Shown piece by piece: positions 46,755 through 60,310 of a stretch of 64,000 bases of DNA (position 1 is the stretch's first letter; every line of letters starts with the position of its first letter). The notes beneath the pieces are model-generated. The model was not told where the DNA came from. It searched no databases and worked only from the letters and a program-made list of their open reading frames with translations. This DNA comes from Otis tarda (taxonomy: Eukaryota; Chordata; Aves; Otidiformes; Otididae), in assembly GCA_026413225.1 (NCBI GenBank), contig CM048552.1, positions 209,387,553 to 209,451,552 on the forward strand, read 5' to 3'. The position numbers were made by a program, and so were the translations under genes.

Positions 46755-47578
46755 AATCATAGAATAGTTTGGGTTGGAAGGGACCTTCAAAGGTCATCTA
46801 GTCCGACCCCCCTGCAAGAAGCAGGGACATCTCCAACCAGATCAGGTTGCTCAGAGTCCCATCCAACCTGACCTTGAATGTTTCCAGGGATGGGGCATCC
46901 ACCACCTCTCTGGGCAACCTGGGCCAGTGTTCCACAACCCTCATTGTAAAAATTTTTTTTCCTGATGTCCAGTCTGAATCTCCCTCCCTCTATTTTGAAA
47001 CCATTACCCCTTGTCCTATCACAACAGGCCCTGCTAAAAAGTCTGTCCTCTTGTTGCTTATCAGCCCTCTTTAGGTACCGGAAGGCCACTATAAGGTCTC
47101 CCCAGAGGCTTCTCTTCTCCAGGCTGAACAGCCCCAACTCTCTCAGGTGCTCCAGCCCTCTGATCATCTTCATGGCCTCCTCTGGACTTGCTCCAACAGA
47201 TCCATGTCCTTCTTATGCTGGGGGCTCCAGAACTAGATGCAGTACTCCAGGTGGGGTCTCACGAAAGTGGAGTAGAGGGGCAGAATCTCCTCCATCGACC
47301 TGCTGGCCACGCTGCTTTTGATACAGCCCAGGATACGGTTGGCTTTCTCGGCCACGAGCGCACATTGCCAGCTCATGTCCAGCTTTTCATCCATCTGTAC
47401 ACTCAAGTCCTTCTCCACAGAGCCGCACTAAATCCCTTCACTCCCCAGCCTGTATTGATACCGGGGGTATCAATAATACTCATGTGCAGGACCTTGCACT
47501 TGGCCTTGTTGAACTTCATGAGGTTCTCATGGGTCCCACCTCTCAAACCTTGTCAAGGTCCCTCTGGATCATGTTTAG
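46755..47578 (-). mobile_element. CR1 LINE, antisense, 824 bp
   Basis: Inverted octamer tail (CATAGAATAGTTTGGGTTGG), then the complement of the whole CR1 3' region up to GTCAAGGTCCCTCTGGAT near 47575. Minus-strand reading gives [11 protein letters not shown] (frame slipped by one base in the A-rich [10 protein letters not shown] stretch near 46950), [35 protein letters not shown] and [15 protein letters not shown]. In the next piece it gives [26 protein letters not shown], a TAG where the family has Gln, and FWSPQ. It is among the better preserved copies in the window and therefore probably among the younger. It is 5'-truncated just downstream of the RT catalytic region. Confidence 0.94.
47233..47418 (-). 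pseudogene. CR1 ORF2 remnant with an amber stop
   Basis: A 61-codon minus-strand frame, [54 protein letters not shown]. It ends at a TAG that replaces the Gln of the family's [12 protein letters not shown]. After the stop the same frame continues with family sequence into the region at 46787-47173. One nonsense mutation explains the break. Confidence 0.75.
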
Positions 47579-50500
47579 AAAACTTATAACACCACCACAG
47601 TGACCCGAAGTTAGCAGTCAGAACAAAAAAAAAAAGTCTCTTAGTTAACCCAGTGTTGAGGTAGGAGCTCAGTTCCATGAGGTGCCAAGTGTACCTATCA
47701 ACATGAAGACAGACTTAAGCTCCTGCTGAAGTAACTCTGAACCTCCTGGGAAGCTGTTGGCACTTCAGAGGGTATGGATCTGAATTCATAACAAAGAAAC
47801 ACATGATCTTTACAGCTCTGATGACCCCAAAGGCAGTGCTGACTGCTGCTGATAATGAGACGTTTCAAGGAGAGAGATCCGAGTGCTCACATCAAGCGCC
47901 ATGCTGAAATACAAACGAAAGACACCAGCTCTGCTACCCAAATTCCCAGAAGCACCAGCTGTGCCTCCAATAAGACCCTCAAAATGGTCAGCCAGAAATA
48001 GCAGCCTGTATTCACAGTAAAATCTGCCAGAACTACACATAGAGTTGATCAAGGCAAGGGGAAGGCAAAACTCCTACAAACTTTTAAGAAAAGCAAGACC
48101 TCAGTCCGTAAAAGTTCTTCAAGCTTATTTCAGACTATGGAGCCTAAATATTTGCAACGTTTCCCATAGTTTTACAAGAAATACTGCTAATGCTGAGGGA
48201 ATTTAAAATACTTGCCTAAGACAAGAACAAAAAGGTTTTAGTGGCAGCCTGTAAAAATCTCTTGCATATAAATACAGAAAGTATTTTCAATACACAGTGG
48301 ACACAATTAAAAGTACAAACATTTGACACCGGGCAGCCCCCTCCCAGAGTTAGCCTGTCCTCCTGAGACTTAGTCATGCCAAAAACACAACAATATATTT
48401 AACTGCTGCATATAGCAGGAGTTCACTTTTTCAGGCACACTGCACATTTCCACAAGAGCACTTCTGATCTTGGAGGCACTGCTTTTAGATTTTGATTCCC
48501 TGACTTCTGTGTTCATTTATGGTATCTTCCACTGAGGTACAAAATTGTGCATGAGAGAGCAAGAAAGAGATCAGTTAAAAATGCAGAATTTTAATAACAC
48601 CGTGTCTAGTAAACAAGCAATACTAAGGAATAGTTGTATTTTCTTTTATATATATATATTTAAGCTGAATTTCATTTTTTAAATGTAAGTCCAAAGAAAC
48701 TCTGACAAAGATATTTTACTCATAACTTCTCATGTGACATCTTTCTGCCTCTGACTTTGTTTCTACCCAGGCAGAAAGAAATAATTATTCACACAGGTAG
48801 GTACGTGTTCACAGTCAGTACTATTCTTTAGTCAGCTGTAAAAATAGGCTTTGATTACAAATGCACGGGATAGACCTCTTTTTCTTTGTAGAAGTCTGCA
48901 CATGCCAACCAAGTTCACATGGGCAGTTTCAGACTGGCAATCAAGAAGCGAGAGTCCTACCTTGAACTTGAACAATCTGCTTTCTCTAAAGCCATAAACT
49001 GCAGCTGCCATCAGAAACAGACCCAATTGCTTTTCTTTTTCACTTTCCAGGGCAAGCAAATGTATTTCCTGTTACAGCCTGTACTTATAGTTTAATTCTA
49101 TCTTATGACTTAAATACTAAAATATCTGAGAACCACTAAGATTTTTCCACCCATTTAAAAGGGGGAAAAAATACAAAACTCGAAACAGATGTTTTATAAT
49201 GTATTTCATTTATTTTGGCCACCCATAAAGCTGTGGCTTATATTAGTGCCAACCAAGTTAAAGACAACGGAGTTCTGCAGAAACTCCATGTAATACATCT
49301 TAGAATGACCAGGCACGGGGAATACCTTTCAATAAACTGCTATTTATTAAGTAATTTTCAATGTTAGAAAAAGAAAATAGGAATTACTGAAGATGCAAGT
49401 GACACTGCCATACTTTGGCCGTTCCTGGGGAGGTCTGCAAAGTTCATGCAGCTTTTTTTATGTTATCGTAGCCGAATGCATAGCTTGGAAAGAAGATGAT
49501 TAATGTAGACATTGAAAGTGGATGAGTTGGATGAAATTAGAATAACTGAAGATAACATCCTTAGAACAAGTAAATAACAAATACTGTATATCAAACAATT
49601 ATTCCAGAGACATTTAACAGCTGAAGAAGTTCCAACAAATTAAAACTATCTTAGCCAAGCAATCGTCAGACTTGGGCTAGGGAAAATCTTTCACGTTTTT
49701 CTGTGTTTATGAATGTCAACAAAGGTATTGCAAAAGTTAAACCCCTGACACTCCTAACAGTTGCTGTGGTACTTACTGATAAGTTATCTCATGGAAACTA
49801 AAATAAAAATTACTTCTATTGAAATTTCTCCTTTACCTATTCTTATTTAGACTGAGAAATCATTTCTCAGCAACAGACCCACTTTAACAGAACACCTGCA
49901 GCACAATACCAGAGGCTGGGGGACAAATTAAGCAATAAAGAATGGTTGGTCTCAAAATATTTATTTATTGACAATTTACTGCAAAGAACACAGGGCACAT
50001 AATGTGGATGTAATTTGCTAACCTGCCAAAAACATTATAGGGAAAGCATAAGGAAAGGACAATGGATATATTTTAGGAAGACAGAACAGTATTAAAAGTT
50101 TTAACTTGTATTTTTTGGCTTGTTATCCATGTATTCAAAGAAAATGTATTTTTCACCTTCCTCCTCAGAACTGGCACAAAAAGTGAATTGCAAAAGTTAA
50201 TTACAAAGCAATAAAATATGAAAGCTTAGCAATTCAGTACAGGAATCAGCAATACAGACTTTGACCATATACCTAGGAGCAGACTCTTAGAATGTGAGCT
50301 TTTAATGCAAAACACTTTTTTAATCAAATGACCAAAAATATTTTGACCTAACCAATAAATATGGAGTTCATTATTATCAAGCCAAGTGCAAATACAGGAA
50401 ACTCACTTTAATTCAGAGGCATACTTAAAGCAGTTTGAAAGCAAAATATCCTTTACAATTATTTCTCCAGGTAAAACAGTTCTAACTATGATTATCCGGC

Positions 50501-53500
50501 ATTTGTCAGTGCTTTCCTTGCCAGACAGACACACTCATTTCAACTTGAAAAAGCCAGAATGCCAAAAGTACCTCCACAATACGTTGACTAAGGACTGTAA
50601 TTCATTTAAATTCTGCAACTGGATTCCCACAGCTGGCCCACAGCTTGGCTTAGAGCTCAATTCAATGCCAATGATCCTGTCTGCTAATATTGTCCTACTT
50701 CAGAGAAGGTAATACATCCAGCAACTTACATTGAAGTTCTGACACTAATTAACAGAGCAAGCAAATGTTGACATGAGAGAAAAACGCTGCTTAATAGTTA
50801 CTGTGAGACCAGTGCTGCCAGCTGGCTTTTTTCTGTAGTATCTTGCAGTAATATTCCCTTGTTTATTTCTTAGAACATTGCTTATAATTTGCTTTTTATG
50901 CATTTTGATTCAAGTTAGCAACAAATCAACACAAAAAAACAACCTAGGTAACAGCAGCAAGACCCCCGATTTCCAGACAAGCAATCAACAAGAAAGCATG
51001 CAAGCAGCATCACTTGGAGGATGCACGGGGGACAAGAGCACAGGAATTCTTATCCTACATAAAACTATGCAGCCTTGCACAAACACCCTTTGGCATCTCA
51101 TTTCTGGCCTACCTGGACAGTAGCAAAACATGTTTATCAGATCACACGAGCCCAGAACCTGAATTGCAAGCAGTTAAAAACCGAAGGTCGCTAAGCTGCA
51201 AAAATTAAAACATGCTTTTATGCTTTAACAACACAGACAACGATAAAACAAAGCCTCCACAACCACCTGTAATAATATGCCTGCTCAGCTAGCAATTCCA
51301 AAGTACTCAGCAACACAAGGTAGACATTTTCTGCAGCTGGTTTTACATGTACATTCCTGCCAAATTGTTGCCTCGTCTCCTCTTACCTTCACATTAGTCC
51401 GGAGTGCACAGTAACATGCAAAAAACATTGCAGTAAACAAGGAGCATATGGACCAGTATTCAGCGTCTCTGCTCTGCACAAACGGTACACACACGATCCC
51501 GAGCATGTGCTACTAAGGAGCATCCGTTCCCTCTGTCAGTTTGAAAATGCATTGATCTCTGTTTTTCTGACTACAAAAAGACATGTCTTGAAGGCACTGA
51601 GTGAGAGCTACATATCTCTTCATCGACTATATATAGAAATATGCCCAGTAATTTCAATTAGCAGAGAATTCGGTATCTGAAACTTGGACCTCAGTTGCTT
51701 TTCCTTCCAGCATTTTAAATTCAGGGGGGAAAAAGGAGGGGGAGCTCACCCAGAGGGGAAAGGTGAGGAATTAAAATACAAGCAGCGAGTTACTTTTATT
51801 TCCCTCTGGCTTTGATGTTTTTCTTTTCAGTATTTTACAAACGTTATGCACAGAAAAAAAAGAAGAAAGGCTTCTCTTCCAATTCTCAAATTTACTGTAG
51901 ATTCTGCACTGTTTCTGTCTGCTCTTGTTAAAGATGCAGCATCCCTTTTAAAAAAGACAACGTCATCAATCATGACAGATTCAACATGTTCTACTTAGAA
52001 ATACTGTCTCTGATTAAGGACAATGGCTGGCTGGCTTATTAACGTTTCCTCAAACGCAAGTTCAGTCCCCTGTGCTAATCTATTTTTAAATAAAAAGTCC
52101 CACCTACTCCTTCACTCTCATTTAATAAAAACGCAGCGGACTAGTTCTAAAGATCCTGAATTGCATTGTGCTCCTAGCTCAGAGACTGGACATCATTTTC
52201 AAACTGTTTTCTTGCTTGCTGGGATTAGAAACACGGAGAAAAATTAAAATGAAAGCAGAAAAAAAAACCTGGAGAAGGCTGTGCCCTCACATTTGTAACT
52301 ACAGATTCTGAATTCAAAATGCTCAAACATCTTCCAGAAGGAGGAAGCTCAGAACCTAGCCAGAAGGCAAAGCTTTAATTCACAAGCACAAAAATAAGAT
52401 CAAACCACTTCTTTCACTCCTGTCAGCCACCGAGATGCTACAAATTAACTGATTGTTTACTAGGCTGCAGGGACACGAAGTCAAAGACTCAACTCTTTGT
52501 TTACAGCACCGGGAACCTCCGACATTCATACTGAATTATGAAGCAGTCTTCAGGAATAAAACCAGAAAAAAAAAAGCCTCTTTTTTTTTTTTTCTTCCCA
52601 CTGCAGCAGATACTGTGGGAGCAAAGAGTGGCAAAGGCTTTACTACCTCCTTCTCCATCAGCACCGAGCAATTTGTGTAGGATAAGCATAACTTGATGGA
52701 AATATCTGCAGTGACTTTTAGGATTTCTTTAAATAATGCTTTATGTAAACCCTCTTGAAAATCTGCAGAAATACTAGAGTCCTATCAAAGTCAGTAGGTA
52801 TCTTTCTGTGGGCAACGAGGTGAAGAAGCTTAAACAGAAGGACGTGCATTTAAAGAAGAAAAAAAAAGGGGGAGGGGAAAAGACAGCAGGGTTTTTTCCA
52901 ACATCTTCCTGAAGACAAGCTCTCAGAAACTGTCATCAACTCCAAGTGAACAGCTATTTTTAGGCTGTCATTGTTTGTGCCTTTTTTTAGGAACGAAAAA
53001 GGCAGCCGTGTTTAAAGCTAGATACTGCTCTACCATGTATCATAAGACAGCTACTTAATTTGATCCCCAGCTCCATCTGTCATACAAATTAAGTAATTAG
53101 TAATCACAGCCTTCTTTGGCACAAGCAATGACTTCCAGAACAAAAAAAGGTGAACACTGTTCTTAAATGTATTCTGCAATTTTTATTAGTAGTTAAACTG
53201 GGGTCTAGATTCCATCATTCATAAAGCTGGGATATCCCAAAGTTGTGATAGTTCAGACTTTGGCTGCAGCAATATCCAGGAAATAAGCTAAAACGTGTTG
53301 CTCAGCAAAAGCACAGGAGAATTAATTGATGTATTTTTTCTGACACTCTTCAAGTAAACAGAAAGGGAAAGGAATCATGGTTTATTTTGCAGTACAGTAC
53401 ATTAACAATTAAAATTAAGCATCTTAGTCATTGAAAAAAATATCACAGAACCTGGGGATTTCTGATCCATGAGAGAAATGTGATTCAAAAAGCAAAGATG

Positions 53501-54387
53501 AATAGAGGCACAGTCCTGAACAGCGAGGCAAGGCTCAGGCAAGCATGTAACTGCATATGAAAATCAAATTCAAGCCTTCTTTCTGCCAAAGGAATTACAC
53601 AAGGTTTCAGTCAGCAAAGTCTTTGAAACAACTTCCTTCTCTATGATCCTAAAAAGTTAATGTCTTTGGTTTGAGGCAAACAAACTCAACATGGGGAAAA
53701 CAGGAATCTCACTCAAAGCAAGCAGGGCTGCGTAACTATGCGATTCCCAAGCCATCACCTGTATAAAAGACTTCAGACTCATTTAGGAAAACAAGAAGTA
53801 ATACAGTCCCAAAGTCTTCCCTCAGAAAAAAAACCTCCCATGACTCCTGAGTGTCTGCGAGGAAAAGTTATCTAGGAAATTACAGACCTTGACCCTCGTA
53901 ACACCGAAAGAGTGAAAAGGGAAGACTCCCATCCATGTGGCAGCTGCCTCCTATAATAATTGTGGGACATCTGAGAATTCGCTGGAAAATTGAAACCTCT
54001 CTACCAGCCAACAAGGTATTACTTTGAGAGCAGACCAACCTAACACATTTAGCAGGGGCTACCTCAGGTAATCTCCACAAGCGCAGATCCCTGCAGGGCT
54101 TGTTCACCTCTGCCAAAACACTTCTTACGGCAGCAGTCTAATTGTTAAAGGCAGCATTCTCATCAAGGACATACAATATTTTACTGTGACTAACAGCTAC
54201 TCCAAAGCATCACATATTGGAGATATTTACCATCTTTGACACAGAGTTGATAACAATGAGTGAGGAAAAAGCCTTCTCCAAGTCTGCCAGACGTGACACA
54301 AATAGCAGAACATGTCAAGTGCTCAGGGTCTGCTTAAACAGGAGACCACAAGGAAGAACTCCACAGATGAAAGAAGTTACTCCACTT

Positions 54388-54406
54388 AAAAAAAAAAAAA
54401 AAAAAA
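54388..54406. repeat. A19 homopolymer
   Basis: Nineteen consecutive A residues. Not preceded by a recognisable retrocopy. Confidence 0.85.
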
Positions 54407-54944
54407 GGTTAAGTATAAAACCAGTAGACAGTAGTCCAGAAGAGCCTCATTACAGACCGTCTTTAAAAAGACACACAACTTGTGACCTGAATATTCTTAG
54501 ATGGCACAAACCACTGGAGCCACGATCTTGAGCTGTGAAATTTCATCATCACTTTATCCTCCTGTGCCTTCAGAAGGGCAAAAGGGAGCACTTGGAAGGA
54601 AGCCCTGGTTGTCTGCAGAGGTTCAAAGAGACCAGAGGGAACATGCTGCCCTGGAAGACCTTGATCTCAGGAGGCTCCGAGGGCAGGCTGCTTCGAAGGA
54701 GTGAGGGGGGGGACAGCCCTTTGCAGCATCTGTCACTGCCCAGAAGAACCACAGGAGCCAGCAGTAGTAATAGTAGCAGTAGAAACAACTTATTCCCATT
54801 GTATCCCAAAGCTGTGGTCAAGGATGCTCACTGTGCTGCGGCATGACACAAGCACAAAGCAGAGTAGGAAAACCTTGTAGGGGAACAATGAAATCATACT
54901 GGAGAGTAGTATTTTCATCCTCAGCAGCCTAACCATTTTCAAGA

Positions 54945-54961
54945 TTTTTTTTTTTTTTTTT
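54945..54961. repeat. T17 homopolymer
   Basis: Seventeen consecutive T residues. Confidence 0.85.
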
Positions 54962-57900
54962 AACCACACATCATGGAAAGGGTGGTATTTTAAAAGAGAG
55001 TAACAATAAAAGCAATCGACTTAAAAATGCAGTAAAGAAAGCAATGTTCTCCGTTGTTTGCTTTGTGACTGTGTCCCACCACTTAAGCACCACATTTGTG
55101 GGTAAATACTATAAATCGCTATAGTAAATAGCAATAGTAAAGGCTTGCTGCTATGAGATAGATTTTGTGATCACTCTCTGATGATCGCAAGGAAAGCAGA
55201 GGTTTTCTAGGAAAAAAAAACCAAACAGAAAATAGAGGGGGAAAGACTGAAGAAGAGGGTGCATTGCTCTCTGAGCAGATGAGGGAGAAATGACACTCCT
55301 CTCCTCCAAATGAGGGGAGCGCAGATGTCTGCAGGGAGTGGGACATAATGGTGGAGGTTTGCACAGTCATTCGTAGGGTCTGGCCATGCAACTCTTATCA
55401 ACATCGATAATCCGCACCACTGACTCTCAGCAGCCAGGGGTGCAATTCTCACTCTTTTTGCAGCGATGCTGGAGGTACCGGCTTGTGCAGTCAGGGCACT
55501 ATGGCTACAGTCATGCTCCGTCACACCCTGTCTTCGCACGCTGCAGTGATACAATCGACAGAGCACCCTAGTCCTACATTGCTTAAATGCCTCTGATTTC
55601 AGCACATGATTTTACTCCTTTCCCCATTGCTGAGACTTTAAATGGTCATGAAAATGTTACTTTCCACAACTACAGAAAGATCATTACACTGAAAATGTCT
55701 GTGTTGGGGGATGGGATATTGCAGAAAACGTTGATACCGACTGCAGGTCTCGGGTGCTGTAGGATCTACAGTTTCTAGATGGAAAATGTTGGCTCCTGAA
55801 GAGTGGATCGAGTCTATGGGGCATCTGGAAACAACAGCAGAAAGAAGAATGTGGAACAAGAGCCACGATTGGCAAGAAGGCTTGCTTAGGTTTGCCATTG
55901 TAGGAAAGTCTAGTAAAATATAACAGATAAACAACCTAAACCAACAACTTGAACTCAGCAAATCTGCAAATGTACAGAAAGAAAGAAAAAGGCTAAATAG
56001 ATTATTTATAAACTCTCATCTCCAGTATTGCAAACATCTCTCAGGCACCCTGGCATTCTGATGCAAAAGTTGCTGTGTCAAATATTCCTCCTCACTTCCA
56101 GGCCAGTAAACAGCAAAGACCTTCCCCTGGGCTGATTTAACTTAAACCAGGGTTTTTCCTCAACATTTTCTGTTTCTTTTTTTTTCCCCGCACAGTCTTG
56201 TTAATATTACTGTTGGATTTTTGAGCATTTAATACTTTTCTTCCTAATGTCCCAGCTCTCTGTGTTCTGTCCTCTGTGATTGCATTGAGGAAGGTTGTGA
56301 ACAGATATATGATATATGAGAAAAACATGTAATTTACTTAGAAATCATTCCTTCTCAATATTACATGTATACATATTTTATACAGCAAGCTCTTATGGTT
56401 AGTACTTTGAAACAGTAAAAAAAAAAAAACATTTATAATAAGCAAATTTAAATAAACTATCTGGCCAAATAATAAATAAAAAATAAAGGAACAATGGCCT
56501 GATCCTGTGAGTCTTCTCTATGACTGTGAATTTCCCAGGAAAGGCTTCCTCATTGCTCCCAATGACCCTAAACCACAATACCGCAAAACAAGAAACAGAG
56601 GCCCAAGAAGAAGGAATTGGATTGAGCTTGACAAAGCATCTTGAGTTACTCAAAGCTCCATTTTTCCTCTGTTGTACCTGTAACCTGTGGATCAAATTTA
56701 TTTTATACCTCATCCTATCCAACCGATTGAGAAGACGTGACTCCATTATAGCCTGCACTGAGAGACCCAGGCTGTGAAGACTTTTTCAGTTCTGAAGATC
56801 CTCAGTTGAATTTCCTGAGTTTCACTCAAATTGACGACTAACATGTCTCCACAATGTATGTTTCATTTTGTGACTATGAGAGAACAGCTGCCTTTCTTAT
56901 TGACTTTTTAGTTTTACTCTTCCTTGCTGAGGGAAGATTAACCATACACAGACTAATCTTGGCAAATGTTTGTCTAACATGTCCTTCAAAATCTGTCATG
57001 AAGTTTGCTGTAGCTTGCCATCTGTGCATGGTGCTTTTTATACTTTCACCTTTGTAGGATAAGATTGCCACCTTGATAGTAGTATGTGTAGACAGACAGA
57101 TTCCCATTTATTCTATATTGTTTATATTTATTCACACATTCATACATATTCAGAGATACGTTTGTATGCAAAGTCCATGTTTGTGAGACAGAATACCAAG
57201 AGCAAAATAAGAAAGGGAGTATCTTCCCTATAGAAAGGGAATAGCTTCCCTATAGAAGCTAATAGACAAGGTGGTTGGCCCTTTCCGATATACACTGCCT
57301 GAGATTCAGCCCAGATAGATGTAGAGCTCAAGACAAGGTAAAAACATAGATTATCTTTTTACATATGCTTGTTTTCCCCAAAAACCATAAATTTACCTTG
57401 ATTGTTTGAAAAACTTGGGGAAAATAAAACTAGGGGGAAAATGAGGTCTATCTTTTAATGATTTGCCATCACTCCCCAATTATGAATTGACATTTTACTT
57501 TTATAATTTATGAACTATAATTTATGAACTAAGCTAATTCATTTAAGCATAGAATCCAGATTTCCATGGTAACAGCATGAATGAAGAAGAAATGAACTTC
57601 CAAAGTTCAACTGCATTTATTACAGTACTTAAAAATAAACCTCCAGCAATTTTCATCCAGGAAATTACTGTAGTCTTTCTGTATAAAAAAAAAAATTAAA
57701 AAGTTAAAGCACTTATTGCAAATTTGTATAAGAACAACTTGATTTTGTATTGTACTTGATAAAGACCTGTATGTGTCAAAACACCTAGGATTTTATTTTT
57801 TTGTGATTTTAGTAGAGGAAACTATTTAACAGGAACTTATTGTTAGATTGAGAAATATTATATAAAATTGTGTAACAGTGGAAGTAACCTATGCTTTCAT

Positions 57901-59073
57901 GAAAGCACAAGTTTAGGCTGTTTTTAATGTAGTCAGTATTTTATTAAACAAACATTAGGTTTTACAATAGACATTACAATGGTGGATTAGAACATTAGTC
58001 ATGTTCTAGCTATTCTTTATTCAATTGATAAGAGTTATTAGCTTAATATGTTAACAAACCTCAGCTAGAAATCTGATCCATGAGACCTTGTTTTGAAAAT
58101 ATGTTTAAATTTAGCCAGTTCTTGAAAAGTTATTTCAAACCTGCCTAGCGTTTGAAAACAAAGGATAGTTCATGAGTGAAACAATTTACATGGGAATCAG
58201 TGTATTTTCTATGTTTTAATGATTTCAAATCTATAGTCAAGATATTTCTAGAAGCCTTATGAGTCAAAAGCAACTTATTTGGCTCAGTAAAGAATAAATA
58301 GGAAATCTAATTATTCTAATAAAGTATAAATTTAATAATCTATTTTCTTTCTTTAAAAAAGAAACGTTTATTCAAAATAAGTATATGAGAAAATTGAAGG
58401 AGGAAAAAACCTCTCAGAGGAGAAAATTATCTTTGAAATACAGTCAAATAAACCAAAATAATGTAGCTCTAAAGGTGTAAATACATGATCCCCTTGTAAT
58501 CAGAGCTTTTGCAAATACAATTTGCCATTTTTTTCTACGGAATCTAAGAAAAGTGTGCTTAAATCAAGCATCCATATTTCTTACGTAAAACTATATACCT
58601 GACGCTACAAAAATCCTTGTCAGCAACCTATCTCTGTGAAAGCTGGTGATGCGTGCTATATCTGTATCTCCTCTGGGACTGTGACTCCCAACATTTGAAG
58701 ACACCTGTCCAGCCTAGACACGTTTTCCTCCAGGACTAACGAAATAATGAAAATAATCCCCAGACTAAGACTTTAAAAACTTATCCTAGCAGGAACAGTA
58801 GTCATAAAAAAAAACTTCCATGAGTGATTAAGACTTTTTCTGTAGAGTTTTACCAATTGTTTCATTCCTTACTTCAGCTCCTCTTTTAGCTATCCAGTTA
58901 AAATATTTTCAGTTGTGTTTCAGCTGTACACAAGTCCACAGGAATCGATGAGATGCATCCCATGGTTCTGAGGGAACTGGCAAATGTAGTTGATAAGACA
59001 CTCTTCATCATATTTGAGAAGTAGTACAGTCAGGTAAAGTACTCTGTGATTCTGTGACTGGAAAAAGGGAAAT

Positions 59074-59534
59074 GTGACACCCATTTTTAAGAAGAATAAA
59101 AAAGAGGACCTTGGGAACTACCAACCAGTTAGTTTGACTCCTGTGTCTGGTAAGACCATGGATCACATACTCCTGGAAGCTATGTCAAGGCATATGGATG
59201 GCAGGGAGGTGAATAGACACTGTCAGCATGGCTTCCCAATGGACAAATCAACCCTAAATAATCTGCTGGCCTTCTGTGATGAAGTGATGGAGTGACTGCG
59301 TTGCTGGATAAGGGAAAAGCAACTGATGTCATGTGCCTTGACTTCTGTAAGGCCTTTGACACAGTCCCACACAACATCTTTGTCTCTAAATCGGAGAGAT
59401 ATGGATTTGATGGATTTGCTATGCGATGGATAAGGAACTGGCTGAATGGCTGCATACAAAGAGTTGCAGTCAATGGCTCAATATCCAAATGGAGACCATT
59501 AGCAAGTGGTACTGGGATAAGTAATGTTCAGTAA
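59074..59534 (+). pseudogene. CR1 RT domain remnant with motif A
   Basis: Two frames cover the RT. At 59074-59295: MTPIFKKNKKEDLGNYQPVS, then SGKTMDHILLEAMSRHM. In a shifted phase from 59292: [20 protein letters not shown] (motif A, first catalytic Asp), [32 protein letters not shown]. The frameshift lies near 59292. The usual QGSVLGPxLFN that should follow is mostly deleted, and motif C is mutated downstream. No active enzyme is possible. Confidence 0.85.
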
Positions 59535-60082
59535 CTTTATTATCAGCATAGACAGTGGGATTGAGTGCACCCTCAGAAAATTTACAGATTACACCAAACT
59601 GAGTGGTACAGTTAACATGCTAGAGGGAAGGGATGCCATGCAGGCTTGAGAGGTTCAAGGACATCAAGTGCAAGATCTTGCACCTAGGTCGGGGCAATCA
59701 GCAGTATCAATATGGATTAGGGGATGAATGGACTGAGAGAAGCCATGCAGAGAGGATTTGGGAATACTGGTGGATAAAAAGTTGGACATGAGCCAGCAAT
59801 GTGCACTTGCAGACTAGAGAACCACTCATATCCTGGGCTGCATAAAAAGAAGCGTGGCCAGCAAGTTGAGGGCGGTGATTCTCCCCATCCACTCTGCTCT
59901 CATGAGACCCCATCTGGAATACTGCATCCAGATCTGTTGAAGTGGGTCCAGATGGGGGTCCACAGAAATGGTCAGAGTGCTGGGGCACCTCTCCTATGCA
60001 GAAAGGTTGAGAGAGTTTGGCTTGTTCAACCTGGTGAAGAGAGGGCTTCAGGGAGATCTTATTTCGGCCTTTCAATATATAA

Positions 60083-60310
60083 ATGGAGCTTACAAGAAAG
60101 GTAGAGAAAGACTTTTTACCCAGATCTGTAGTGATAATGAGTAACCATTTTAAACTGAAAGAGGGTAGATTTAGATTGGACATAAGGAAGACATTTTTTA
60201 TTATGAGAGTGGTGAAACACTGGAATAGGTTGCCAAGAGAAGTTGTGGATGCTCTGTCATTGGATGTGTTCAAGGTCAGGTTGGATGGGGCTTTGAGCAA
60301 CCTCATCTAG
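60083..60310 (+). pseudogene. CR1 ORF2 C-terminal remnant
   Basis: A 75-codon frame with [44 protein letters not shown] and a stop, the natural end of CR1 ORF2. Compared with the copy at 3146 it keeps the stop codon. Confidence 0.8.

Larger units (their letters stand above)
47579..58919. other. 11.3 kb of unique sequence, longest repeat-free stretch
   Basis: No CR1, LTR, RNA gene or recognised exon. Homopolymers are the main low-complexity features: A19 at 54388-54406 and T17 at 54945-54961, with A and T runs near 52562-52591 and a G/A-rich block near 51725-51770. A somewhat GC-richer part (54535-54846, 103 open codons with a Ser-rich segment from AGT/AGC triplets) has no known domain. The long absence of transposons could mean constraint, but in a bird genome it could equally be chance. 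Confidence 0.5.

Noticed and set aside
46787..47589. Plus-strand frames of 118 and 133 codons
   Set aside because: These read the complement of CR1 ORF2. The real coding remnant is on the minus strand.
59707..60306. 199-codon minus-strand frame
   Set aside because: It is the antisense of the sense CR1 at 58920-60402.
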